This document shows, piece by piece, positions 52,137-61,332 of a DNA stretch of 64,000 nt (positions are counted from its first letter, which is position 1; every line of letters begins with the position of its first letter). Position numbers and translations under genes: made by a program. Under the pieces are notes generated by a model, which worked only from the letters and a program-made list of their open reading frames with translations, was not told the origin of the DNA and did not search any database. Origin of the DNA: Rhodococcus tukisamuensis NBRC 100609 (GTDB lineage: Bacteria; Actinomycetota; Actinomycetes; Mycobacteriales; Mycobacteriaceae). The stretch lies in the NCBI RefSeq assembly GCF_001894985.1, contig NZ_BCXG01000014.1:1-64000 (forward strand), in the 5' to 3' direction.

Positions 52137-54035
52137 TCAGACCGACCTGACCTCCGCCAGTTGCAGCCCGCTCGCCCGGAGCACCTGCTTGCTCACCCCG
52201 GCCCGCACCGACTCCTCCGTCCCGATGATCCGGACGTGGTTCTGTGCCCGGGTGATCGCGGTGTAGAGCAGTTCCCGGGTCAGCAGCGACGACTCCTCAC
52301 CCGGCACCACCACGGACACCGTGTCGTACTGGCTGCCCTGGCTGCGGTGAATTGTCATGGCGTACACGGTTTGCACTGCCGCCAGTCGGCTCGGGTGCAG
52401 CAGGAACGGCTCGTCGCCACGCGCGAACGCCGCCACCAGTTCCCCGTCGGCGCGCCGCACCACGACGCCGGTGTCGCCGTTGTAGATCTTGGTGTCGTGG
52501 TCGTTCGCGGTCACCAGCAGCGGCTGCCCGGGGTACCAGCGGCTCGGGTCCAGCGCGTGTCCCGACGCCTCGGACACCCACTCCATCGACCGCCGGGCCC
52601 ACCAGCTCACGCCGTACTGACCTCCGCGATGCGCGCACAGCAGCCGGTGCGACTCCGACTGCTTCAGCGCGGCGGCCGCGTTGCCGGCCAGCGCCGCAGC
52701 GGTCACCGCCGCCGAGGTGGCGACGACGTCGCCGCGGACCGCGTCCCAGTCGTCCGGTCCGACGAACGAGACGGCGTCGCCCCCGGCCCGCAGGATGGCG
52801 ATCACCTCGTCCGGGAGTCCGTCCCGCACCGCGTCCGCCAGTCGGCCGATCGTCGCGTTGAACCGTCGACCGCGGCTGAGTCGGACCACCCCGCCGCGCA
52901 AGCGGTCCCGATCCTCCCCCCTGAGCGCCGGCTCGTCGTCGTTGCCCGGCGCGGCCAGGTCCGCGCCCACGACCCGCGCCAGTACCGGGTTCTCGGCGCC
53001 GGTCGCCGGGCGGGCCACCAAGTCCGCGAGCACCGCACCCGCGTCGACGGAGGCCAGCTGGTCGGGGTCGCCGACCAGTACCATCCGGGTGTCCGGGCGC
53101 ACCGCCTCGAGCAGCCGGCACATCATGGTCAGCGAGACCATCGAGGTCTCGTCCACCACGATCACGTCGTACGGCAGGTGGTTGCCGGCGTTGTACCGGT
53201 ACTTGCCACCGGGCCGCCAGCCGAGCATCCGGTGCAGGGTCATGGCCGCCAGGTCCGTCTTCGTCTCCGGATCGATGGCGTTCGTCTGCGCTGCCACCGA
53301 CTCCTGCAGCCGGGCCGCGGCCTTGCCGGTCGGCGCCGCCAGCCCGACTCGCAGCCGCTCCCCCGACTGCCCCGCCAACAGCGCCAGTACCCGCGCGACG
53401 GTATGGGTCTTGCCGGTACCCGGCCCGCCGGCCAGCACCGAGGTGCAGTGCGTCGCCGCGACGGCCGCCGCGAGTCGCTGGCGGTCCGGCGCCCGGGTCG
53501 GCGCACCGTTCTCGCGGAACAACGCGTCCAGATCCTCGCGCAGCCGGACCTCGTCGACGTCAGGATGGGTCTGCGCCCGCTCGTCGAGCAGCTTCCGGAC
53601 CGTCTGCTCCTGCCGGAAGTACCGGTCCAGGTACAGCAGCTCGCCTTCCGGGGACTCGACCAGTCGCAGTGGTCGCAACGGACCGTTCGGACCGCCGAGC
53701 ACCAGTGGACTGGCCCGCAGCCCCGCGGCGACGGCCGCCTCGTCCGGCCACGGCAGCGTCGCGGTGTCGATCGGCTCCGCGCCCTCGTCCGCGTCGTCGC
53801 CGGTCCAGATCTCCTCGACCGGGAAGTCGCGAATCTTGTTCAGCTCCAGGCACACCGACCCGGACCGCACCGCCCGCACCGCCAACGCCGTCGCCAGCAG
53901 CACCGGTTCGTCGTGCTCCCCGGCGAGCGTGCCCAGCCGCAGCGCCACGTGCACGTCGGCGGCGGAGAGCATCTTCGCGTCGTTGAACGTCCGCAGCAGT
54001 CCCTTGCCGCGCTGCGCCACCCGTGCGTCGGTCAC
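52137..54035 (-). CDS. recD: Exodeoxyribonuclease V alpha subunit RecD
   Basis: 632 residues from GTG 54035, overlapping the recB stop (GTGA). SF1B helicase motifs: Walker A LAGGPGTGKTHT near 200, motif Ia GLAAPTGKAAARLQE, Walker B VIVVDETSMV, VLVGDPDQLASVDAG, and the C-terminal MTIHRSQGSQYDTV ... LLYTAITRA. The ~160-residue N-terminal domain is typical of RecD rather than RecD2. It is the 5'-3' motor of the RecBCD enzyme that unwinds and degrades linear DNA from ends. Last gene of recC-recB-recD. Confidence 0.95.
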   Translation of the reverse strand: MTDARVAQRGKGLLRTFNDAKMLSAADVHVALRLGTLAGEHDEPVLLATALAVRAVRSGSVCLELNKIRDFPVEEIWTGDDADEGAEPIDTATLPWPDEAAVAAGLRASPLVLGGPNGPLRPLRLVESPEGELLYLDRYFRQEQTVRKLLDERAQTHPDVDEVRLREDLDALFRENGAPTRAPDRQRLAAAVAATHCTSVLAGGPGTGKTHTVARVLALLAGQSGERLRVGLAAPTGKAAARLQESVAAQTNAIDPETKTDLAAMTLHRMLGWRPGGKYRYNAGNHLPYDVIVVDETSMVSLTMMCRLLEAVRPDTRMVLVGDPDQLASVDAGAVLADLVARPATGAENPVLARVVGADLAAPGNDDEPALRGEDRDRLRGGVVRLSRGRRFNATIGRLADAVRDGLPDEVIAILRAGGDAVSFVGPDDWDAVRGDVVATSAAVTAAALAGNAAAALKQSESHRLLCAHRGGQYGVSWWARRSMEWVSEASGHALDPSRWYPGQPLLVTANDHDTKIYNGDTGVVVRRADGELVAAFARGDEPFLLHPSRLAAVQTVYAMTIHRSQGSQYDTVSVVVPGEESSLLTRELLYTAITRAQNHVRIIGTEESVRAGVSKQVLRASGLQLAEVRSV

Positions 54036-57000
54036 GCCGTCACCCCTCTGTCGGTCGAGTCCGTCGCGAGCCCGGCCAGCAGGTCGGACAGCCCGGTGAC
54101 CAGCGCCGGCGGCGGCGTCCAGTCGAAGACCCCGCAGCCGGGCGGGGTGTCGGGGCCGACCATGCCCCGCACGAACAGGTACTGGGTTCCGCCCAGGTGC
54201 ACGGCGGGGTCGTAGCCGGGCAGCCGCCACCGCAGATACCGGTGCAGTGCAACGGCATACAACAGCGCCTGCAGCGGGTAGTGGGCGCGCATCATCTCCG
54301 CGGCCATCGCGTCGCGGGTGTAGTGCGCGGTGGTCAGGTGGTCCCCCTGCGCCAGCCTGTTGGTCTTGTAGTCCACCACCACGTACCGCTGCCGGCCCGA
54401 TGCGTCGCCGAGCCGGAGTACCGCGTCGATGCTGCCGGTGAGGAACCCCCGAAGCTCCGGCCGGTCCAGTGTCAGCAGGTGGTCCGCGTACTCGTGGAGC
54501 GCGTCGCCGACGGGCAGATGGGTGCGCAGCAGCGCCACCAGTCCGTCGAGGGTGACACCGGGCTGGGCGTCCTCACCGCCGGCCAGCGGCAGCTCGAACT
54601 CGAGTTCCGGCAACCGGTCCTGCGGCGACAGGTCCGCGAGGGTCACCCCGGTCCCGTCGCCGAGCGGGGTCCGCAGCACCGGCAGCAACGCGTCGGCCAG
54701 CTCGCCGGGGTCCACCGCGGACAGCTCCGCGGCCACGGCCTCCCGGCAGCAACGCAGCAGTTCGGCGGCCAGGTCGGACGCGCCGGTGTCGACGATCTCG
54801 AGGACCGCATGCACGAGGGTGCCGAACACCGCGCCGCCGGGCAGTCCGTTCATCGTCGAGGCGATCCCCGCCGGCTCGGCGTCGCCCGCGAGCACCAGCG
54901 GCGGCGTGTCGGGTTCGTCGACGGTCTCGGTCTCCTCCGGTTCGCTGCCGGCGCCGGGTGCGTCGTGCGCGGCGGCGGTCAGCGCGCTGTACGAGGTGCG
55001 CCGCCAGCGGTCGTCGAGGACCCGCTCGAATCGTGCCGCGTCCAGCTTCCCGGGTTCGCCGCGCGGCGGGGTCCACGACGCCGCGGGGATCGGGTCGGCG
55101 CCGACGGCCTCCACCGCGACCGCAGCGGCGCCCGTCGACAGCACCGGCGCCCCGGCCGCCCACCGGTTGAGCTCGTCGGCGATCACCGGGTCGGCCGGGA
55201 TGCTGACCCGCTGCGGCACCTCCAGCTCACCGGGCTTGCGGCCCAGCAGCATTCGGTGCAGGGGCGCCCCGCCGGTGGCGTAGGCCGGCGCCCACCACAG
55301 CACCAGCTGGCACTTGGCCCGGGTCATCGCGACGTACAGCAGTCGCAGCGACTCGCCGGACTCCTCCTCGTCGTGGACCCGTTTGCGGTCGCGGTAGCCG
55401 TCGCTGTCCTCGCCGCCGACGTCGAGGATCCGGCGTCCGTCCCGGTCGTGCAGCAACAGGGTGTCCGGGTTCGGCCGCTTCGCCGCGTCCCAGCCGAACG
55501 GCACGTAGACGACGGGGTACTCGAGGCCCTTGCTGGCGTGCACGGTGCAGATCTGCACAGCCGCGGCATCGCTGTCGAGTCGACGGCTGCGGTCGACGCC
55601 ACCCGACTTGGGGTCGCGCATCCGGTCGGTGAGCCAGCGGGTCAGCGCGGTCAGCCCGAGGTTCTCCTCGACCGCGGCGGCGTTGAGCAACTGCCCGACG
55701 TGCCGCAGGTCGGTCAGTTCGCGTTCGCCGCCCTGCCTGGACAGCAGCCTCTTCTCGAGTTCCCACCACCCGGAGAGCCGCTCGAACAGCGCCGCGAAGC
55801 CGGAGTGCGTGAACACCTGCGCGAGCTCTCGCAGTTTCCCGCCGACCTCGGCGACCACGTCGTCGCCACCAGCGGCGGAAAGGAGGTCGAACTCGGCCAC
55901 CGTGCGCCCGACCAGCGGAGTGAGCGCGGCCAGGCGCACCCGGTCCGCGCGGTGCGGCTGTTCGAGCGCGTGCAGCAGCCACAGCCAGTGCTGCGCCGCG
56001 GGGGTGACGAACACGCTCAGCCCGCCCGCCAGCACCGACGGCACCCCGGCCCGGTCCAGGGCGTCGTGAACCAGGGTGATCTGGGCGTGGGTGCCCGCGA
56101 GCACCGCGATGTCCCCCGGCGCGACCGGCCGGGGACCGCCCTCGACCTCGAGGGACGCGCCGCGGCCCAGCAGCGCGACGACGTCGGCGGCCAGGTCCGC
56201 GGCGACCCGGGAGCGCAGCGGACCGACGGAGGGGAAGCCGCTCTTGCCGACGGGTCCGGCTCCGCCCCGGGGCAGGTACCGCAGCCGCAGCGGCGCCTCC
56301 CCCGCCAGCCGGGACTCCGACTTCGCCGACTCGACGGCATGCACCACGATCTTGTCGTGCCCGAGTGCCGCGCCGTGCTGCAGGTAGCCCAGCGCGTCGA
56401 GCAGTCCTGAGTCGCTGCGCCAGTTGACCGTCAACTCCTGCTTGCTGTTCGCGACGTCGACGGCGGCGAGGTAGGCGAGCACCTCGGCGCCGCGGAACGC
56501 GTAGATGGCCTGCTTGGGGTCCCCGACGAGCACCAGCGTCGAGTGCCCGTGGAAGGCGCTGCCCAGGATCCCCCACTGCTGCGGGTCGGTGTCCTGGAAC
56601 TCGTCGACCAGCACCACCCGGTACCGCCCGCGGACCCGGTCGCAGGCGGCGGCGCCGTGCTCGGGGTCGGTGAGAACGCGATGCAGCAGCTTCGGCAGGT
56701 CGTCGAAGTCGCGCAGCCCCGCCGCGCGTTTGCGGACGTCCATCTCCGTACGCACCGCGGCGGCGAACTCGACGGCGTCGCCGGCCGGGGTGCCCTCCGC
56801 CCCGTCCGGCGCGAGCACGGCCTGCGGGTCGAAGATGGCGGCGCGGGCGGCCTTGCGGGCGGTACCGGGGTCCAGGCTGGGGGTCTCGGCGGCGCCGAAC
56901 ATGCGCAGGTACAGGTCGCCGATGGATTCGGCGATGAGGTCGTCGGCTTCCTCGACGAGCACCGCCTCGGGGTCGCGCTCGCCGGCGATGCCGAGCCCGT

Positions 57001-57397
57001 CGAGCACCCGCTGACAGAAGCTGTGGGTGGTCGCGATGGTGGCATCGTCGAAGTCCGAGAGCGCCTGCAGCAGTCGTCGTCGACGCGACGCGACCTCGTC
57101 CGGCGTGCCGGTGGCCAGGTGCGCGGCGAGCTCGTCCGTCCCGGCGCGCGCGGCGGCGGGGTCGGCCAGAGCCGTTGCGGCAGTGGCGAACCGGTCGCGG
57201 GCGCGTGCGCGGAGTTCCTTGGTCGCGGCCCGACTGAAGGTGACCAACAACAGCTCGGAGAGGTCGGCGTGGCCCTCGGCCACGAAGCGGGTGGCCAGGC
57301 CGACGATGGCGTAGGTCTTGCCGGTGCCGGCGCTGGCCTCGAGCACGGTGGTGCCGGTCGGCAGCGGGCCGAGCAGTTCGAACTTGGTGGGGCTCAT
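54032..57397 (-). CDS. recB: Exodeoxyribonuclease V beta subunit RecB
   Basis: 1121 residues from ATG 57397, overlapping the recC stop (ATGA). It has UvrD-type SF1A helicase motifs: Walker A LEASAGTGKTYAIVG near 18-32, VDEFQDTDPQQW (Walker B), GDPKQAIYAFRGA, VQICTVHASKGLEYPVVYVP and LLYVAMTRAKCQLVLW. The C-terminal nuclease domain carries the RecB signature: GSIDAVLRL and VVDYKTNRL near 1007. Helicase and nuclease are both intact, so this is a processive end-degrading enzyme with anti-phage and recombination roles. Long open frames antisense to this gene are codon-bias shadows. Confidence 0.95.
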   Translation of the reverse strand: MSPTKFELLGPLPTGTTVLEASAGTGKTYAIVGLATRFVAEGHADLSELLLVTFSRAATKELRARARDRFATAATALADPAAARAGTDELAAHLATGTPDEVASRRRRLLQALSDFDDATIATTHSFCQRVLDGLGIAGERDPEAVLVEEADDLIAESIGDLYLRMFGAAETPSLDPGTARKAARAAIFDPQAVLAPDGAEGTPAGDAVEFAAAVRTEMDVRKRAAGLRDFDDLPKLLHRVLTDPEHGAAACDRVRGRYRVVLVDEFQDTDPQQWGILGSAFHGHSTLVLVGDPKQAIYAFRGAEVLAYLAAVDVANSKQELTVNWRSDSGLLDALGYLQHGAALGHDKIVVHAVESAKSESRLAGEAPLRLRYLPRGGAGPVGKSGFPSVGPLRSRVAADLAADVVALLGRGASLEVEGGPRPVAPGDIAVLAGTHAQITLVHDALDRAGVPSVLAGGLSVFVTPAAQHWLWLLHALEQPHRADRVRLAALTPLVGRTVAEFDLLSAAGGDDVVAEVGGKLRELAQVFTHSGFAALFERLSGWWELEKRLLSRQGGERELTDLRHVGQLLNAAAVEENLGLTALTRWLTDRMRDPKSGGVDRSRRLDSDAAAVQICTVHASKGLEYPVVYVPFGWDAAKRPNPDTLLLHDRDGRRILDVGGEDSDGYRDRKRVHDEEESGESLRLLYVAMTRAKCQLVLWWAPAYATGGAPLHRMLLGRKPGELEVPQRVSIPADPVIADELNRWAAGAPVLSTGAAAVAVEAVGADPIPAASWTPPRGEPGKLDAARFERVLDDRWRRTSYSALTAAAHDAPGAGSEPEETETVDEPDTPPLVLAGDAEPAGIASTMNGLPGGAVFGTLVHAVLEIVDTGASDLAAELLRCCREAVAAELSAVDPGELADALLPVLRTPLGDGTGVTLADLSPQDRLPELEFELPLAGGEDAQPGVTLDGLVALLRTHLPVGDALHEYADHLLTLDRPELRGFLTGSIDAVLRLGDASGRQRYVVVDYKTNRLAQGDHLTTAHYTRDAMAAEMMRAHYPLQALLYAVALHRYLRWRLPGYDPAVHLGGTQYLFVRGMVGPDTPPGCGVFDWTPPPALVTGLSDLLAGLATDSTDRGVTA

Positions 57398-60300
57398 GGC
57401 GTCTCCAGCGTCTCGGCGGACAGCAGTGGCTCCCACAGTTGCCGTGCCGCCATCCCGAAGACGGTCGGCTCCGGGCTGCCCGACGGCGCCGGGCGTGCGG
57501 TGAGGACGCTCAGCGGCGCGGAGTCCCCGTAGACGTAGCCGATGTGTCTGTCCTTTCCGTCGCCGAAGTCGCCGCCCCACTCCTTGCCCGCGTAGGTCAT
57601 CGCCTGTTCGACGGACCGGCCCTGGAACCTCAGCTCCGCGTAGGCCGCGGACGACGCCGTGGCGATCGGTGCCAGCACGTCGAGCCCGCGGTCCCGCAGC
57701 GCGACCAGGCGCACCAGGTGTGCGAGGGCGTCGTCGGGCGCGACCAGCGTCGACTGCTGCACCGGCGCCCGGCCCCTGCCGCGGCCGGTGGTGACGGCCC
57801 GCCACCGCTCACCCTCGGGGGGTGGTCCGGACGCGGCGAGCGCGAGCAGGTTCGCCCACACCGGCAGCCGGTGCTTCGGGGCGAGCCTGGAGAAGGTGCT
57901 GCGCGCCACGACGGCGCCGTACACGCCGCCGACGGTGCCGGTCAGCCGGCGCCCGCCGCCGAGGTCGAGGTCCACGTCCACCGTGGTGGCCCGGCCGTCC
58001 CGTCGGCTCGCGGAGAACAGCGAGTGCACCTGCCCCTCGATGTCGGCGAGGGCCCGCCCGCCCAGGCGGGCGGGCGGCAGGGTGCCGCGGCGCCATTCCG
58101 CGTCCCGAAACTCCTCGACCGACACCCCCGCCAGCCGCGCCGCGAGCATCCGTTCCCCGACATTCCATTTCGCCAGCGGGTCGAGTTCGAGGTCGAGGGC
58201 GTCGGCGAGGTCCTCGTCGAGGTCGGGCACCCGCAGGCCGAGGCGCTGCCGCAGGAAGGCCTGGGTGGGGTGCACCAGGAACGCAATCAGGTCCGCGAGA
58301 TCGACGGCTTCGGGTTGTTCCGGCCGCGGGTCGAGCGGCCGTGGCAGGAAGTCGGTTTCGGCCGCAGCCGGGTGTTGCGCGGCGCGGGCCCCGGCCAGCG
58401 CGGCGGTGTCGAAGCTGAACGGCGACCCGGGCGCGAAGTTGCGGGGGTCGAACGGCTGCAGCGGGTGCCCGTGCCTCACGACCGACTCGCTGGCGTCGGC
58501 CCCGACCATCTGCTCGATGACGTCGGTGAGCTCGCTGAGCGGGATCGCCGGAGCGCGGCGGGACCCGGTGACCGGGTCCTTACCGGTGTAGAAGAGCAGC
58601 AGCCGCTCGGTCGCGGACATGATCGCGTCGAGCAGCAACTGGCGGTCCTCGCTGCGCGGGTCGCGTTCCCCCAGTCGGGGACTGCGGGCCAGCACATCGT
58701 CGCCGTCGACGCCGGCGCCACGGGGGAACACCTCGTCGTCCAGTCCGAGCAGCACCACCACCCGGTGCGGCACCGACCGCATCGGGACCATGGTGCACAC
58801 GGTCAGCTCGCCGGTGCGGAAGTTCGTGCGGCCGGGCCGGCCGGCGAGCCGAGTCGCGAACAGGGCCCGGACGTCGGCCAGCCGCAGCGTCGGGTCGCCG
58901 CCCTCGCCGCTGTGCTCCACGGCTCCGGCCAGTTCGCGTCGCGCCTGCCCGAGTTGCCATGCGTCGGTGGGGCTCACGTCGACGAGCAGGTCCAGTGCCC
59001 GGGCCAGGTTGGCCGACCACTGCGCGGCGGTCTGCGGACCGGCGAGTCCGCGCAGCGCCACGTCGAGCCGGTCGATGTACTCGGCGAGCCCACCTGCCAG
59101 GGTGATGTCGTTGCTCTCCACGTCGTCGAGCGGCAGCGCCAGTGAGAGCCACTGCGCGTCGGACTCGTCCGCGGCGGCGCCGAGGAGGATCCGGTCCAGC
59201 GCGGTGCCGAAGGTGTTCTGCTTGAAGTCGCCGAGCCCGAACGCGCCGCGCTGACGGGGCCCGATCCCCCACCTGGCGCCGGCGGCACCGGCCCATTCCC
59301 GCAGCCGCTCCAGGTCGCTGTCGCCGAATCGGAAGCGACGCCGGACCGGTTCGGTAGCGGCGAGGTCCAACACGGAGCTGGCGGCGACCCTGGCGTCGGC
59401 AAGACCGAGCAGCGTGGAGACGACGGAGAGCACCGGGTTGGTCTGGTGCAGGGCGCGGTCGGCGAGCCGGACCCGCAGCCGGTGGCCCGGATGCCCGAAG
59501 GTGTTCTGGCCGTACGGGTCCTGACCGAACGCGGCCCGCACCAGCGGGGCGTAGGCCTCCACGTCGGGACACATCACCAGCACGTCGCGCGGTTCGAGCG
59601 TCGGGTCGTCCTGGAACAGGTGCAGCAGGCACTCGCGCAGCACCTCGACCTGCCGGGCCGGGCCGTGGCAGCCGTGCACCTGCACCGAGGTGTCGTCGGC
59701 GGCAAGTGGAAACGCCACCGGCGGACGGTCGGCAGCAAGGTCCCCCTGGATCCGGCCGAGCAGGGTGTCGGCGGGCGGGGCGGGCGCGGGGTGGTGGACG
59801 TCGACGAGGTCGAGTCCGGCGATCCGGGCCTGCAGTTCGCGGACGTCGCGGGCCAGGCTGGCGAGCAGCGGATGACCGGCGGCGAGCGCGCGGTCGTCGT
59901 CGGCCCGGAGCGTCGGCTGCGAGGCGCCGTCCAGTTTCGTCCACATGGCCGGACTGGGATGCGGAATCCACAGGTGCACATCGTGGTTCACGCCAATCGC
60001 GGACAACACCGCGATCTGGTCGGCGCTCAGCCGGGTGGGGCCGAACAGCGACAGCCGGCCGGGGAGGTCGAGCAGGCCCGGTTCGGCGCGCAGCCGGGCG
60101 CACGCGCCGTCGAGGCGTTCGGCGGGGCTCGGGGAGCCGATCCGCGCACGCAACCGACGCCACAGCTGCGGCTGCCAGAGTTGGTCGTCGTCGAGGGGCT
60201 CGGACTTGTCGTCCCCGGCGTCGACGTCGCGGCCGTCCGCCCAGGCGACGAGCATGCCGGGGCGTTGCGCGCCGTAGCTGCGGAAGAGCCCGGCCAGGTG

Positions 60301-60711
60301 CGCGGCGGTCGCGTACCGACGGCCCGCCCGGTGATCGTCGGCGCCGTGACCGAGGTGGCGGGCCAGCACCGCGCACCACGGCTCGTCGAGGCTGTCGTCG
60401 ATGACCGCGAGCAGGGTCCACAGCACCCGCGCGGGGTGCCACGGATCCGCGTCGGCGTCGACTCCGGTGGCAGCGGCCAGCGCCGCGTCGACCAGCCGGG
60501 CGGGCGACGGGAACTCGATGTTGGCCGCCACCCCGTCGCCGTCGCGCGCACCGAGCGTCATCGAAAGTCGTTGGGTGAGCCAGCGTTCGACGCCCTTGGC
60601 CGGGACCGCGACCACCTCGGCGGCGAACGGGTCCGCGAGCGGCACGGCCAGCAGCTCGGCGAGCGCGGCGGCGAGGGTGTCGGAACGTTCGGCGCGGTGC
60701 AGCGTCAGCAT
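57394..60711 (-). CDS. recC: Exodeoxyribonuclease V gamma subunit RecC
   Basis: 1105 residues from ATG 60711, with GGGAGG and GGACC stretches upstream. The start (MLTLHRAERSDTLAAALAELL ... VPAKGVERWLTQRLS) and the central DVLVMCPDVEAYAPLVRAAFG, RVRLADRALHQTNPVLSVV and TVCTMVPMRSVPHRVVVLLGLDDEVFPR blocks are typical of RecC, which has lost helicase activity and acts as the wedge and Chi-scanning channel. First gene of the recCBD operon; the next gene overlaps by 4 bases. The upstream neighbour is the macrodomain gene on the same strand, 111 bases away. Confidence 0.93.
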   Translation of the reverse strand: MLTLHRAERSDTLAAALAELLAVPLADPFAAEVVAVPAKGVERWLTQRLSMTLGARDGDGVAANIEFPSPARLVDAALAAATGVDADADPWHPARVLWTLLAVIDDSLDEPWCAVLARHLGHGADDHRAGRRYATAAHLAGLFRSYGAQRPGMLVAWADGRDVDAGDDKSEPLDDDQLWQPQLWRRLRARIGSPSPAERLDGACARLRAEPGLLDLPGRLSLFGPTRLSADQIAVLSAIGVNHDVHLWIPHPSPAMWTKLDGASQPTLRADDDRALAAGHPLLASLARDVRELQARIAGLDLVDVHHPAPAPPADTLLGRIQGDLAADRPPVAFPLAADDTSVQVHGCHGPARQVEVLRECLLHLFQDDPTLEPRDVLVMCPDVEAYAPLVRAAFGQDPYGQNTFGHPGHRLRVRLADRALHQTNPVLSVVSTLLGLADARVAASSVLDLAATEPVRRRFRFGDSDLERLREWAGAAGARWGIGPRQRGAFGLGDFKQNTFGTALDRILLGAAADESDAQWLSLALPLDDVESNDITLAGGLAEYIDRLDVALRGLAGPQTAAQWSANLARALDLLVDVSPTDAWQLGQARRELAGAVEHSGEGGDPTLRLADVRALFATRLAGRPGRTNFRTGELTVCTMVPMRSVPHRVVVLLGLDDEVFPRGAGVDGDDVLARSPRLGERDPRSEDRQLLLDAIMSATERLLLFYTGKDPVTGSRRAPAIPLSELTDVIEQMVGADASESVVRHGHPLQPFDPRNFAPGSPFSFDTAALAGARAAQHPAAAETDFLPRPLDPRPEQPEAVDLADLIAFLVHPTQAFLRQRLGLRVPDLDEDLADALDLELDPLAKWNVGERMLAARLAGVSVEEFRDAEWRRGTLPPARLGGRALADIEGQVHSLFSASRRDGRATTVDVDLDLGGGRRLTGTVGGVYGAVVARSTFSRLAPKHRLPVWANLLALAASGPPPEGERWRAVTTGRGRGRAPVQQSTLVAPDDALAHLVRLVALRDRGLDVLAPIATASSAAYAELRFQGRSVEQAMTYAGKEWGGDFGDGKDRHIGYVYGDSAPLSVLTARPAPSGSPEPTVFGMAARQLWEPLLSAETLETP

Positions 60712-60822
60712 GTCCCGGTCCTCCCCAGCGTCGGGTCCACAATGTCCAGCCTAAGAAAACCACACCGGCCCGACATGTCCCGCTGCCACATGTCGGACCG
60801 TGTGGGTTTCGACGGGCATGTC

Positions 60823-61332
60823 CTATCCGAGCGCCCGGCGCATCAACGCCGTGGTCTCCCCGTCGTACGCCACCAGCGTCACGACCTCGACGTCGGTCTT
60901 CGCCGCGGTGATCGCCGCCACGGCCTGCCGGACCGCGTCCGCCCTGGGCCAGCCGTACGCGCCGCCCGAGATCAGCGGGAACGCGACCGTCCGGGCTCCG
61001 ACCGCGTCCGCCACGGCCAGGCTGCGGGTGTAGGCGGCGCGCAACTGTGCCGACCGGTCCTCGTCCTGGGAGTACCGCGGGCCCACGGTATGGATCACCG
61101 TCCGCGAGGGGAGCCGTCCGGCGGTGGTGGCGACGGCGGCGCCCACCGTGAGGCCCTCCGGCAGCGTGGTGGCGCGCAACAGCTCGCAGGCGGCGAGGAT
61201 CTCGTGGCCTCCGGCCCTGTGGATGGCGCCGTCGACCCCGCCGCCACCGAGCAGAGACGGTTTGGCGGCGTTGACGACGGCGTCCACGCGCAGCCGGGTG
61301 ATGTCGCCTTCGACCACGTCGATGACGGTCAC
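60823..61332 (-). CDS. Macrodomain ADP-ribose hydrolase (YmdB/MacroD-like) with an unusual Lys in the active-site loop
   Basis: 169 residues from GTG 61332, overlapping the glycohydrolase stop (GTGA); the longer open frame upstream is antisense reading. The sequence is a compact MacroD-type domain: VVEGDITRLRVDAVVNAAKPSL, LLGGGGVDGAIHRAGG, TVIHTVGPRYSQ, FPLISGGAYGWP. Such proteins bind ADP-ribose and remove it from proteins or O-acetyl-ADP-ribose. In E. coli YmdB the corresponding loop reads VNAAN, and its last Asn (Asn 25) is catalytic. Here that residue is Lys (AAA), while the following GGGGVDG Asp is kept. Activity may therefore be altered toward binding. It is coupled to the ADP-ribosylglycohydrolase gene. 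Confidence 0.85.
   Translation of the reverse strand: MTVIDVVEGDITRLRVDAVVNAAKPSLLGGGGVDGAIHRAGGHEILAACELLRATTLPEGLTVGAAVATTAGRLPSRTVIHTVGPRYSQDEDRSAQLRAAYTRSLAVADAVGARTVAFPLISGGAYGWPRADAVRQAVAAITAAKTDVEVVTLVAYDGETTALMRRALG

Noticed and set aside
54023-56410. 795-codon open frame on the plus strand
   Set aside because: It is antisense to recB, whose motifs are complete.
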